NCBI RefSeq assembly: GCF_021869535.1
Contig: NW_026262723.1
Coordinates: 84,322,324 to 84,386,323, forward strand
Length of the DNA: 64,000 nt
Direction of reading: 5' to 3'
Origin: Mytilus californianus
Taxonomy: Eukaryota; Mollusca; Bivalvia; Mytilida; Mytilidae
The notes below the pieces were generated by a model, which made no database searches, was not told where the DNA came from, and saw only the letters and a list, made by a program, of their open reading frames with translations. Position numbers and translations under genes: made by a program. Positions 35,162-46,000 of the stretch are shown in pieces (the first letter of the stretch is position 1; each line of letters begins with the position of its first letter).

Positions 35162-36590
35162 CTACATTCAGGTCCGTACGCACCACTGAGAGTCAAATCG
35201 TTAACAAGCATATCACTGCCACTACCCAGCTTAAAGCCTCTTCCGAACATTTGAAAGTCCCTACCATGTACTGGTTACCGAAATTACACAAAAAACCATT
35301 TAAATTCCGTTTCATCTCCGCATCTAGTAAGTGTTCTACTACTAATATATCAGTGCTTCTTACTACCTCCCTTACTACTATCAAAGAACTGGTTATTAAC
35401 TTTTGTAATAAAGCTTATGAAAATAATGGTATTAATTATTTTTGGGATATTAAAAATTCTTTAGAGGTTTTAGATAAAATACATGCTTTGATGGTTCTTT
35501 TGGTTCTGTTGACAGTTATGATTTATCTACTCTCTACACTACACTTCCACACAATCTAATAAAGAAAAAAATTTCATATAAAAAATGGTCTTTCGAAAAA
35601 TCTCATTGTAAATTTATTTGCTGTAACTCGTTTAAAGCCTTTTTCTGTGACGAAAAAGGAAAATATGCTAGATACACTTAATGGAAATATGAGGATATGA
35701 TTGAAGCTTTAAATTTTCTCCTAGATAACATATATGTACGTTTCGGCGATAAAGTGTATCGTCAGGTAGTAGGTATTCCTATGGGCACTAACTGCGCCCC
35801 TTTAATAGCAGATTTATTCCTGTATTGCTATAAATCTCAGTTTATGACCAAACTCAGTAGAGACACATCATTGTTACATTTGGTTGATACATTCAACAAT
35901 ACCTACCGTTACCTGGATGATATTTTTTCGTTAAATAATCCAGAGTTCTCTAAATATACTACCGAAATTTATCCAAAAGAACTTACTTTAACTAAATCTA
36001 ACATACACAGCAGCAATTGTCTTTTTCTAGATTTAGACATTTCAATTTTTAAAGGGAAACTCCATACTAAAATTTACGACAAAAGAAACGATTTTTCATT
36101 CCCTATTGTTAATTTTCCTTTTTTAGACGGCGATGTGCCTTTGGCTCCATCATACGGTGTTTATATATCCCAACTCGTTCGTTATGCCTGTGTGTGTAGT
36201 GATGTCATAGATTTTAACGAACGTAATCAATGCATCACTGGTAAATTATTAAGTCAGGGATTTCGTTACCATAAATTACTTAAAACTTTTACTAAATTCT
36301 TTCATAGATACAAAGATTTTATTAGTAAATTTGGCTGTACCTGTAGAAAACTTATTAAAAATGGTATTTCACATCCTAAATTTTATGGTAATATTGTACT
36401 TAAAGCGCGGAAATCATTATGTGATCCGTGTAAACTCATCGAACCTTTAAACAAACTTATTAGTAAGGGTTATCGTACCAATGTTGTAATTAGATCTCTG
36501 AGTATAGTTTACATTGGCACTAATTTCGATTTTGTCATTAGCAAATTAAAACAACTAAATTTGTATTTTCTTTTCAAACGGGATGTATAG
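35162..36590 (+). pseudogene. Penelope-like reverse transcriptase, copy C (best preserved)
   Basis: The reading begins at about 35165 directly after the tail of another copy, so the N-terminus is missing. It includes MYWLPKLHKKPFKFRFISAS, then SYDLSTLYTTLP (motif A with its catalytic Asp). A frame change at about 35485 separates the two. An in-frame TAA at about 35676-35678 precedes WKYEDMIEALNFLLDN. The longest intact frame (35697-36590, 297 residues) holds GIPMGTNCAPLIADLFL (residues 26-42), YRYLDD (70-75, the catalytic pair) and FSFPIVNFPFL. It also holds YGVYISQLVRYA and a basic C-terminus ending KRDV. No GIY-YIG endonuclease is visible. PKLHK, the GIPMG block and RYLDD fit the Penelope-like lineage of reverse transcriptases. 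Only two lesions make this one of the youngest copies here. Its long 3' tail is interrupted by a further insertion. Confidence 0.82.
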
Positions 36591-37438
36591 AGACACACAC
36601 ACGTTAATTTCTATCTATAAAGAAGTCAATCCTAACTATCCTACTACCTGTCGATACATTTATTTTTGGCATTGTACAAGTCAATGTCTTCTTTGACTGT
36701 TCATGACGTTAAAATACTAAATCCCTGGGATGTATTTTAGTTGATTTTAGTATCTGATGCATGATTTTTTATTATTAATTGTTTTGGCTTTTAACTAGCT
36801 GTCAGTAACTGAGAGTACTCTCAAATCGTACTTTCTTTTTAATTTGACCTGTTGATACTATTTGTAATGCTTTTTTGTTATTTAATGTTAACATGGATCT
36901 TGTCTATATACCAGCTTTTATTATTTGGTATTTAATACTACAAATTTTCACATCTTCGTACTATGAACATCAAAATTATTTCATTTTTCCTTAGATGCTG
37001 TTCTTGGACCTGTACAGGAAGTTTTATCTAGCACTAATGGTATGTTTTTATTGTTGATATTCACCCCATATGTACCAAGTGTTAGATTAGTTTTATTGAT
37101 ATTAAAGAAATTTCTTGGTATTCCTAAACGGAAGATTTTATACACACAGAAGAAGAAGTATACTTAACAACAAAATTATTTTCATTTACCTGTATATAAT
37201 ATGACGCAGGTTTCTTCACAAGTGATGATTTTCTATAGATTGTTTGAAATTTCACAGTGATATCATACTTTAACTTTGTTTAAACCTGTTTATTTACTTT
37301 TGACTTTAATTATTTATCCCTTGTAATTTTTTATTAACTGTGTATTTGCATTCAGGTGTCACAGGTCAAATTTATTCGTTCAGTGTGTGTTAATTTACGT
37401 TTTTTGATTGAGTTAAGCCTTCCAATTGATATTCTATA
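36591..37438 (+). mobile_element. proximal 3' tail of retroelement copy C
   Basis: Non-coding, directly downstream of the KRDV stop. It contains cttttaactagctgtcagta and gagtactctcaaatcg, also found in the tail at 32.4 kb. It ends at the TATA (37435-37438) that serves as the insertion site of the composite element. The continuation of the tail resumes at 39272. Confidence 0.65.
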
Positions 37439-37903
37439 GGTGTAATACCACCATTGATTTTCCCCTATTAGTCTTTGTTAAATTTGCACTTTTCAAAAAA
37501 TTGTGCAGAATTTATCTTTGTTTCAAATAAACAAATACTTGGCATGAGTAAAGTTTTATCCTGTCCAGTACTATAGAAAAAATTTCACACAACATTTCAT
37601 TGCATATAAGAAAATAACCATCACTGGAAGTTAACCAATCAAATTTTCCCACTTTTTTAACCTGTGTACAAGCTTTAGTAACCATGTAACCTCAAGTTTC
37701 CAAAATATTCTATAGAAACCCCAAATAAAGAAATAATGGTGCTTTGAAATACCCAAGATATATGTTTATGACTCAGAAATGTTTTACTGCAATGAAATGT
37801 AGGATCAATTACCTACAACTGTCAAATTCAAGGGAATATTTTTTTTCGACCTATTTTCGTATGCAACCGGATGTGACGTACTATGATTTGGTGGTATTAC
37901 ACC
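37439..37903. repeat. 465-bp terminal-inverted-repeat unit, copy 1
   Basis: Bounded by GGTGTAATACCACCA and its complement, flanked by TA on both sides. It has no coding capacity beyond a short chance frame. Confidence 0.85.
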
Positions 37904-38806
37904 TAAAGAAGACTTTTTTGTTAAATAAACTGAATGTGACTTTTTTCCTTTGTAATACTGGTTATTTCAAGCATTCCTGTCAAGTTTTGTCATAATCAGT
38001 TCAATAGTTTGAGAAAAATCTAGTATAATGTAAGACGACATCTACAGCGATTCGAGCAAAATTTCTTCGAAAAATTCAAACCAAGCCGCATCATGATAGA
38101 ATATAGTGTGGACCAATAAATGATCCAATATTTATCTCATCTGCCTACAAACAGTTGAATATGATACAAAAGATGACTTTAGGATGATAAATACTACTAA
38201 TGGACCTCTTTGTCTTCCTTATAAGGTCTCTTTTGGTCCATTTATACCTCTCATTTCCTCAAAATTTCTACTTTTTAGGCCAATAAATAAAAATTTTGGG
38301 GTAACTTTCACTCATTTATGATAGAAATGTTATTATAAATGATTAATTGAAGTATTCAAGCTGAATGAACTATCCGTATAAAAGTTTACTGTCTCCAAGG
38401 AGGTTTCAATAAGTCCTTACGTAAAACTTAAATTTACGCCGCGTTCCAGAGAAGGACATAAAAAACTTCTCTTTTGGTGAATAATTTGTTGTTACTGCTT
38501 TAAAAATAATTTCATTTACTTAAAACTATATATTTATTAAAGTATTTCTAAGGAAATATTTTCTAGTATAGCAGAATATAAGAAATAAGGAGAAAAAGCT
38601 CCCCAAGACTCTAAGTATGGCTTGTTCTGTCAACTAATATTCATGGTAAAGTCCTATTTCAAGGAAATTTTCTCATAAAATGTATTTTGGAGACTCAATC
38701 CACTCAGAATATTTCATTATTTGTAATATTTCACTTAAATAGCAAGAAATTTTAACACATGAGAGTACTCACAAGGTCAAAGGTGCATGTACAGCTTCCC
38801 ATATTA

Positions 38807-39271
38807 GGTGTAATACCACCATTGATTTTCCCCTATTAGTCTTTGTTAAATTTGCACTTTTCAAAAAATTGTGCAGAATTTATCTTTGTTTCAAATAAAC
38901 AAATACTTGGCATGAGTAAAGTTTTATCCTGTCCAGTACTATAGAAAAAATTTCACACAACATTTCATTGCATATAAGAAAATAACCATCACTGGAAGTT
39001 AACCAATCAAATTTTCCCACTTTTTTAACCTGTGTACAAGCTTTAGTAACCATGTAACCTCAAGTTTCCAAAATATTCTATAGAAACCCCAAATAAAGAA
39101 ATAATGGTGCTTTGAAATACCCAAGATATATGTTTATGACTCAGAAATGTTTTACTGCAATGAAATGTAAGATCAATTACCTACAACTGTCAAATTCAAG
39201 GGAATATTTTTTTTCGACCTATTTTCGTATGCAACCGGATGTGACGTACTATGATTTGGTGGTATTACACC
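38807..39271. repeat. 465-bp terminal-inverted-repeat unit, copy 2
   Basis: Same length and same orientation as copy 1, with one visible substitution, and also flanked by TA. The near identity means the two copies separated very recently or are kept alike by gene conversion. Confidence 0.85.
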
Positions 39272-39655
39272 TATAGTGTGTTTTTCTATGTTGTGATGTT
39301 ATACTATTGTTTCAGAAAAGGGAGAAGGTTTGGTACCATTAAAACGTTTAATCCCGCTGCAAATGTTTGCACTTGTCCTAAGTCAGGAATCTGATTACAG
39401 TAGTTGTCGTCTGTTTATGTAGTTCATACGTGTTTCTAGTTTCTCGTTTTTATATAGATTAGACCGTTGGTTTTTCCGTTTGAATGGTTGTACACTAGTA
39501 ATTTTTTTGGGGCTCTTTATAGCTTGCTGTTCGGTGTGAGCCAATGTTCCGTGTTGAAGGCCGTACCTTGACCTATAATGGTTTACTTTTATAAATTGTA
39601 ACTTGGATGGAGAGTTGTCTCATTGGCACTCATACCACATCTTCCTCTATCTATC
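39272..39655 (+). mobile_element. distal 3' tail of retroelement copy C
   Basis: Resumes the tail after the 1.83-kb insertion: gtgtgtttttctatgttgtg, gtcctaagtcaggaatctga, tagaccgttggtttttccgt, then tggatggagagttgtctcat and actcataccacatcttcct. It is a sister version of the tail ending at 33.0 kb. Confidence 0.7.
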
Positions 39656-39664
39656 ATAAGTAGA

Positions 39665-40910
39665 AATTCAACTGACAACGCAATGGCTAAAAAATAAAAA
39701 CAAATACCAACAGACAAATAACAGTACACAAAACACAACAAAGAAAACTAAAGACTGAGCAACACGAACCCCGCCAAAAACAGGGGGTGATCTCAGGTGC
39801 TCCAGAAGGGTAAAAAGATCCTGCACCACATGTGGCACCCATCGTGTTGCTCATGTTAGTACAAACCACGTCATAAGTCTTATTTGATAGGTCACATTCG
39901 GGGTAAAGGGGACGGGATTGTAGCTATCATCTGTGAAACGGATATTCCATAACGGTCAACCAACTTGTGATGCCGTCTGTAAAATTTACGAAGGGATGAT
40001 TTCAACTTCACCATTTGGAACTCTTGGTTTAATAGCTTCCTTGTGAGTAAATACTCTGTCAAGGAAATCATGATAGGAAATACAAACCCTGTTATATCGT
40101 ATCAACTGGGAGATATATACTCCGTATGCAGGCGCTGCTGGAATGTTGTTACATAGAAATGGAAAGTTCACAATTGGGAAGCTGAAATCATCTCTTTTTT
40201 CGTAGAGTTTTATGTCTTGTTTTCAACTGACCCTCATTGTCAATTTCTAGATGTAATTTATGATATGAGGCAGACTTAACTGTATCTGTTGTATTCTTTA
40301 TCTCAATTTCGATGGGATAGATGCGTTCAACATAGTCACCAAATTTTGAATTATTTAGTGAGAGAACATCACCTATATAGCGGAAAGTGAAATTAAAGGA
40401 TACTGCTAACTTCTTTTCTTTCTTCCTAAGAAGTTTCTGTATGAAGGCAGCCTCATATGAATAAAGGAACAAGTCGGCAAGAAGAGGAACACAATTGGAA
40501 TTCCCATGGGAATTCCGATTGTTTGTTGAAAAACATTTGCTTCAAACGTAACAAATATGTTGTCAATCAAGAAATCAATCATCTTGATAATGTCAGATTC
40601 AGAGAATTTTTGTGTGAATTAGAGTGATTTTTTACCAAGTACGATATATCCCTCCCTAAGACAACAAACTTGTATCTACGTATGCCATTCTTTTTTTTAT
40701 GAAACAAAGCATGACCAACTCTTTCAATTTGTCGTTTAGTTTGGAATGGGGAATACTTGTCTAAAGTGTAGAAAAGTCAAATGTTTTAATACTATTGCAA
40801 AATGAAAGAGTCTTAGATTGTATGTACTCTAAAAGATCTTTGGAATTTAAATCTTTTCTTTTCATGTTTTGATAATTCATATACATGCTACTGAAGTTGT
40901 ATATCCACTG
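39665..40910 (-). pseudogene. Penelope-like reverse transcriptase relic, copy D, with subfamily-A 3' tail
   Basis: Read on the - strand the order is: LNSKDLLEYIQSKTLSFCNS, KTFDFSTL (motif A; a TAG follows), KLNDKLKELV, then KNGIRRYKFVVLGRDISYLV. Next come MIDFLIDNIFVTF, QQTIGIPMG, then a scrambled NCAP block and LFLYSYEAAFIQKLL. FRYIGDVLSLNN follows, where the first Asp of the catalytic pair has become Gly, and the copy ends with YGVYISQLIRY. Frame changes occur near 40200 and 40490. The 3' tail reaches 39665 and contains the complement of ggttcgtgttgctcagtctt. The Gly replacement alone would inactivate catalysis. It lies tail to tail with copy C. Confidence 0.8.
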
Positions 40911-41209
40911 TTTCCGTGGTAACGGGTAAACAATATTGTTGAAAAATGGGAACTGTTACAGTATTGAGCTTTATTTTGATATAAAGTACAAATAAAATAC
41001 ATATTGCTCAGACTGAATGAATGTGACATTTTCAAGTGTTCATAGTGATTAATAGCCAAAAAATATTAGTTTATTTGTTGTTTGTTATATAAAATGGTCC
41101 TTTGTAATTTGAAATTAGATTTTTTCTTGTCTTCTGTGAAAAAATAGATGATTTGGACTAATAAGTTAAATAAACAAAATTGATAGCCAGTGACTAGCAC
41201 TACAAACCA

Positions 41210-41880
41210 GTAAAAGTCTCAAATGGCCTATATCTGTACCTGTATTGCTCTGAAATTGTACCACAAGGTTCAATACCACAAGTAGAAGGTTGGAATTCAT
41301 TTTAGGGGTAATTGCCCAAACGGTTCAGGAATTAGGGGCCAAAAAGGGACCAAAACAAGCTTTTTTCTTGTTTTCAGACAATAATTTGTGTTTAAATGTA
41401 TGGATATCTCTAAAATTGTACCATATTCTACAAAAAGAAAATTTCTTCAAATATTATTTTTTTTGGAGGTGGGGGTAAAAAAAAATTTTTTTTGGGGGGG
41501 GGTGGGGGGTGGGGGGGATTTATTTTCCTCAAGATTTAAGAAATTATCAATTTTCCCAAAAAAATTTGTGACAATTTATTTTGCTAATTCTTTGTATATA
41601 GTCTGAAAACAGATTTACTAAGTATCGCGCAACAGCACAGTGTATTGCACAACAGCAAGAAATCTTCAATTGAATATAAATTCAAATCATATAACCAATT
41701 TCAAGTTCTTTGACTACATTTCTTCTGTTTCAAAAACCTATAATGTGTCAAATATTTAATTACAATCCAAATTCAGACCTGTATCAAGCTTGAATATTGT
41801 GTCCAATTTTGCCCCAACTGTTCAGGGTTGGACCTCTGCGGTCGTATCCAGCTGCGCTCGGCGAAGCACATTTATTATAT
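41210..41880 (+). repeat. bivalve-type interspersed repeat with a long G-run
   Basis: Landmarks are gggtaattgcccaaacggtt, caggaattaggggccaaaaa, gggaccaaaacaagc, a tttgccccaactgttcaggg patch and ttggacctctgcggtcgtat followed by ctgcgctcggcgaagca. I associate this series with bivalve genomic repeats. The short frames inside (41290-41606) are not genes. Confidence 0.55.
41465..41518 (+). other. guanine-run tract with G-quadruplex potential
   Basis: Within 54 bases there are runs of 9, 6 and 7 G, preceded by GGAGGTGGGGG, all on the + strand and separated by short T or A spacers. Several blocks of at least three G within short loops meet the usual sequence rule for an intramolecular G-quadruplex. 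This is a sequence-based statement only. Confidence 0.65.
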
Positions 41881-42299
41881 ACATGATATCATGTTCACAT
41901 TGAATTATGTACATCATAAATACTAGAACTTTCGACCATTATTCAAATATCTTAAATGGTATTCAAAATTCAAAATTTTTTGAATGTTTCAGATATATTT
42001 TTTGGTTACTGGAAAATTTTCAAACACTAATTAAACCTGGTATATATGTATGGTGTCAGTCATGTTTAGTTAATCATGCAGTGAACATTTTTTGTTATAT
42101 TGTTTATAAAGCAACTAAATAAATTTGAAAATGACATCTTTGTTTTGTAAAATTAAATCTTTACTATAAAAGGCCTTCCATAGCAATACTTTATAAAACT
42201 TTTTAAAAAAGTAATTGTGTTGCAAAGTTATAACTTAGGTTGATTAATTCATATCAGTTAAAAAGAAAGTAATTTAAACAGTAAAATTTAAAAAAAAAA

Positions 42300-42625
42300 A
42301 GTAGAGGTTATTTGGTCAAGGATGGTTCAGACTGGTCGAGTATTGTTTAGACCTTTGGTCGCTGTATGGTTCAGACTGAAAAAATAGGTCGAGAACTGGT
42401 CGAGTACAGGTCGAAAATGAGTTAATACTGTTTCAGACTGGTCGAATAATAGTTCAGACTATTTTCAATGGCAAATATAAGGGTCAAGTACAAATCAGTA
42501 CAGTCGAGTATGGTTAAGATTGGGGTCGAGTAATATCAAGTAAAATTCAGACCAATTCAGACTGGTCAAGTAAAAATCAGTACAGTCGAGTACAGGCATA
42601 GGACATTTCAGACTTTTACTGGTTT
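42300..42625 (+). repeat. degenerate minisatellite based on GGTTCAGACTGGTCGAGTA
   Basis: The phrases TTCAGACTGGTCGA, GGTCGAGTA and CAGTACAGTCGAGTA recur about fifteen times with variable spacing. The array begins after a poly-A run and ends about 175 bases past the stop codon side of the GPCR gene. It is non-coding in all frames as far as can be seen. Confidence 0.75.
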
Positions 42626-42800
42626 TAGTGTAGAAAAGATATAATCTGATTCAGAACATAGTAGTAAAAGTGCAGGTACTCAAAACAATTATCTCCCCTG
42701 ATGAAAACTATTGGATATCTTCAGAAACGAACAACAAGTCTTTCTAATCGGTAAGTGCAATAAGGTTTTCAGTATCATTATGCCATTGTTTTCAGTGTAA

Positions 42801-43082
42801 TTAAGGTTGACAAGATGTAGTGTGCACCATTGTGTCTACTGTACCGTGATCGCCGCGTGATGTTTCAGGAGCGCGGTTTTGTGTATCCAGATCTGACCCC
42901 GGTGCAATTTTATTTTGTTTCTTTCTGTTACACACAAGTATACTAATAAAGGCCTGTCGAAACATAGGATTAAAGGTGACGTATAGAACAACATTGTAGG
43001 CTGTACTGAATGCTGCTAAGGATATTTTTACCATAAATGTAACTGAACTGGCGCTTTCACTCCCATCACTCCCTGTGCTTTT
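42801..43082 (-). CDS. GPCR coding exon 3: loop 3, TM7, helix 8, C-tail
   Basis: Follows a TTCTTTCAG acceptor in phase 0 and encodes residues 258-350 to a TAA stop. It starts with a Ser/Gly-rich extracellular loop (KSTGSDGSESASS), then TM7 with FSTAYNVVLYVTF. In TM7 the usual Pro of NPxxY is Val (position 288). Helix 8 follows, NPMFRQAF, then a cysteine (possible palmitoylation) and a basic, Ser/Thr-containing tail of about 40 residues. The tail is short but normal for the class. Confidence 0.88.
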   Translation of the reverse strand, partial: KSTGSDGSESASSVTFMVKISLAAFSTAYNVVLYVTFNPMFRQAFISILVCNRKKQNKIAPGSDLDTQNRAPETSRGDHGTVDTMVHTTSCQP

Positions 43083-46000
43083 CTGAAAGAATATTAAAAG
43101 TATTTATTATAAATGGTTGATGTTTAGCTATAGTTAAAATTCTTACGATATAAACAACTTATAATGGAAAAGAAAGGATTTTACACTTCTTCGGTATGTT
43201 TTTTTCTAAATTTATAATTATAATATCTTTTTTTCCTAAATGTAATACCATAATGTTTTAACTCGAAATGTTATTAAAAGACCTCTGTGATAACGACATA
43301 ACAGGATTTATTGTGGTCGTGAAGATATTGGTTATGGCTATTCTTTATCTATTATTATCGGACTAATTAACACCCGCAGTTTTTTATGTCGTATTATTTG
43401 TCGAGAAACATTTGTTTCCTAATCATATGTATGATATCGACTTAAAATAGAATGACACATAATTTCGGAAGAACCTTGATCAGTTAATCTCCAGGAAATT
43501 GCAAATGTGGAAACCCATATCCGGTCAAGTTGGGTGTGTTTTATGACATTGATAGGCTATTAAGTCCTCGCACGGTCGTAAAAACCTATATCCATAAAAC
43601 CTTTGGGAGCATTCAAAAACATTGTCATATTGTTAGCCGTGTCGTCGAAATTTTCGATTCACCATCTTTATAAACTGTTAACCCCCATTCTTTCTATAGA
43701 AGAAGATGACCTACAGAAATATTGCAAAGAGATATTTCAACTAGCGGTGTCAGTCAGAGACGGATTTTTAATAAAAAAATACTCCAAAATCCTCAATCAC
43801 AATCTTTACAATTTTGCAGTTATATCAAAACCTATGATTTTTCTATGCTTTACACCATGTGCAGTTGAAAAATCGACTACATCGTTTTATTATACAGAGA
43901 TTTTTCAATAGAAAAAGTAAACTAACAAAAATACCAAACTCCAAGGAAAATTCAAAACGGAGAGTTCTTTTTCAAATGGCAAAATGAAAAGATATAACAC
44001 ATTAGACGAATGGAAACAAATGTCACATTTCTGACTTTGTACAAACATTTCCTTATGTAGAATATGGTGGATTAAACCTATTTTTATAGCTAGCCAAACC
44101 TCTCACTTTTATGACAGTCGCATAGAATAACACAATGGCGGGACACGCAGATGAATATTCCTAGTTACACGGCATGAAAAATCTTACTTTGTGATGAGCC
44201 ACACCGCATCCCATGAAAAATACACCGAAAAAGATATCATAAATCTGCTGGAGGTTTTGATCGACAACAAATTTGTTGAGTTTTGTTTTCGATTGGAATT
44301 TCATCAGACAGTTGGTATTCTAATAGGTACTAATTGTGCACTACTACTGACCAACTTGTTTATATACTCAGATTTACAGACCGTTCTCAAGGACAAAAAG
44401 AAAAAAAAAGTTGCAATGTTCCTTAATTTGACTTTCAGATATATATTGATGATGTTCTGTCACTCAATAACCCACATTTCAATGAGTGTACATTTCATAT
44501 ATCTCAGGGCAGTGAACTTGACATTACGGAAATTACAATAAGTACAAGGTCTGTTCCATATCTTGATCTTTTCCTCGATATTGACACAGATGGAAGACTT
44601 CAAACTAAAATCGGGCGGCTTCCCTGGCCGAGTGGTTTAAGAAGTCGAAATACTGTATCACTAGCCTGTCAACACTGTGGTTGTGAGTTCGAACCCCAAC
44701 ATTGCAGGTGCGCTCGACTCCAATCTTAATCAAGTAGGATTGTCAGTTATCCTACCGAAGGTCAGTGGCTCTCTCCGGGCACTCCGTCTTCCTCCAACAA
44801 TACAAACTGGCCGCCACGAAATAGCACAATAGTGCTGAAAGTGGAGTTAAACACCAATCAATCAATCAATCAAGCAAAAATCTTTGACAAACGAGATGAT
44901 TTCAACTTTCCGAATGTCAATTTTCCATTTCTCAGTAGTAACATACCCCCTCCTCTATTGGATGACGTTTACATATCTCATTTAATACGTTACGCTCGTA
45001 CATGTTAACACTTTATGGACTTCGTTAACAGGGGTGTGCTTCTTACACATAAACTGTTCCGAGAGAGTTATTAGAAAGAACGACTGAAATCGACAATACA
45101 TAAGGTTTACGATCACCATCACAAATTGGTTGACCGATACGACGCTAGCGATATTTTTTTGCGGTCTTGGATTCTTAGATACCAGTCGTTTGATCTTTAA
45201 TTTACCGATCCCGTTCTTTTCCCAATTATGACATTTAAACTAAGTATGAATTCACATGGCTGGTGATGTATGTATATCAGGAGACAACTACCCATGTCGT
45301 TGTAATCGGTCTTGCCCATTTTGGAGTGCATGCAATTCCCTCAGATTTTGTTGTTACTATTATTTGTCTCTTCCTAATGGATTTACGATTTTTTCAACAT
45401 CGGTAAATTACTGTTGCCTTAATTTGTTAACTTTAGAACCGTATCAGCTGGTGATAGCAGGATAGTCTCGCACTAAGTCCTACTCCGTTTTTGAGTGCAC
45501 AATGATTTAACTAAGATGTATGTCTGTTAATTACTAGAAATAAGATATTTCAATATACATCGTTATGTGTCATATCATACAAATGCTCCCGAAAACACTT
45601 ACTGCAATTAAAAGTGTGATGAAATAAGGTAACCAGCTCACTGCAAACAACACTGCTACAATTATTAACATTTTAATTATCTTCATTTTCTTTTTCAAAA
45701 TGGTTGAATTAACAGTGGCCGCTGTTGTATTTTGGTCCCCGGATGATCCGGTTTGTTGAACAACAAAATGTATTATCCTTGAATAGTTGTATAAAATGAT
45801 AACCAGTGGTACAATATATGTTACAAACAGTAGCATTATTCCGTTTCCAATTACAAAGGAACGGGGTACCATATCGCTATTACAAGCTTGATGTATTTCT
45901 GTTTGGTTGCCCTCTATTCTCTGCTGATCTACAACTTGGAATTCTATAATTGTAGGAGTAGCAGCTAGGAAAGCTATTACCCAAACACAAGGAATAATTA

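Larger units (their letters stand above)
37439..39271. mobile_element. 1.83-kb composite insertion bounded by two near-identical 465-bp repeats
   Basis: Two direct copies of a 465-bp sequence (37439-37903 and 38807-39271) flank 903 bp of non-coding DNA. Comparing them base by base I find a single difference (G/A near position 370 of the unit). Each unit starts GGTGTAATACCACCA and ends with its reverse complement. The outer flanks are TATA on both sides (37435-37438, 39272-39275), while the inner flanks share only TA. The related tail at 32.4-33.0 kb has no insertion at the equivalent point. Options are a pair of TA-targeting MITEs that moved together, two independent MITE insertions, or an LTR-like non-autonomous element. 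Against the last, I see no primer-binding site or polypurine tract. Confidence 0.75.

Noticed and set aside
37439..39271. Interpretation of the twin 465-bp repeats as a classical LTR retrotransposon
   Set aside because: The repeats are near-identical and direct, but no tRNA primer-binding site follows the left one, no polypurine tract precedes the right one, and their 15-bp terminal inverted repeats suit a DNA transposon better.
44613..44700. A functional tRNA gene
   Set aside because: A and B boxes are good, but the cloverleaf does not close properly and the sequence continues into a SINE body with an (ATCA)n tail and target duplications.
45256..45465. 69-residue Cys-rich frame (MAGDVCISGDNYPCRCNRSC...) as a possible secreted peptide
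   Set aside because: It lies in the 3' tail of reverse transcriptase copy E and its DNA matches the tail fragment at 50.7 kb; the cysteines are a reading-frame accident.
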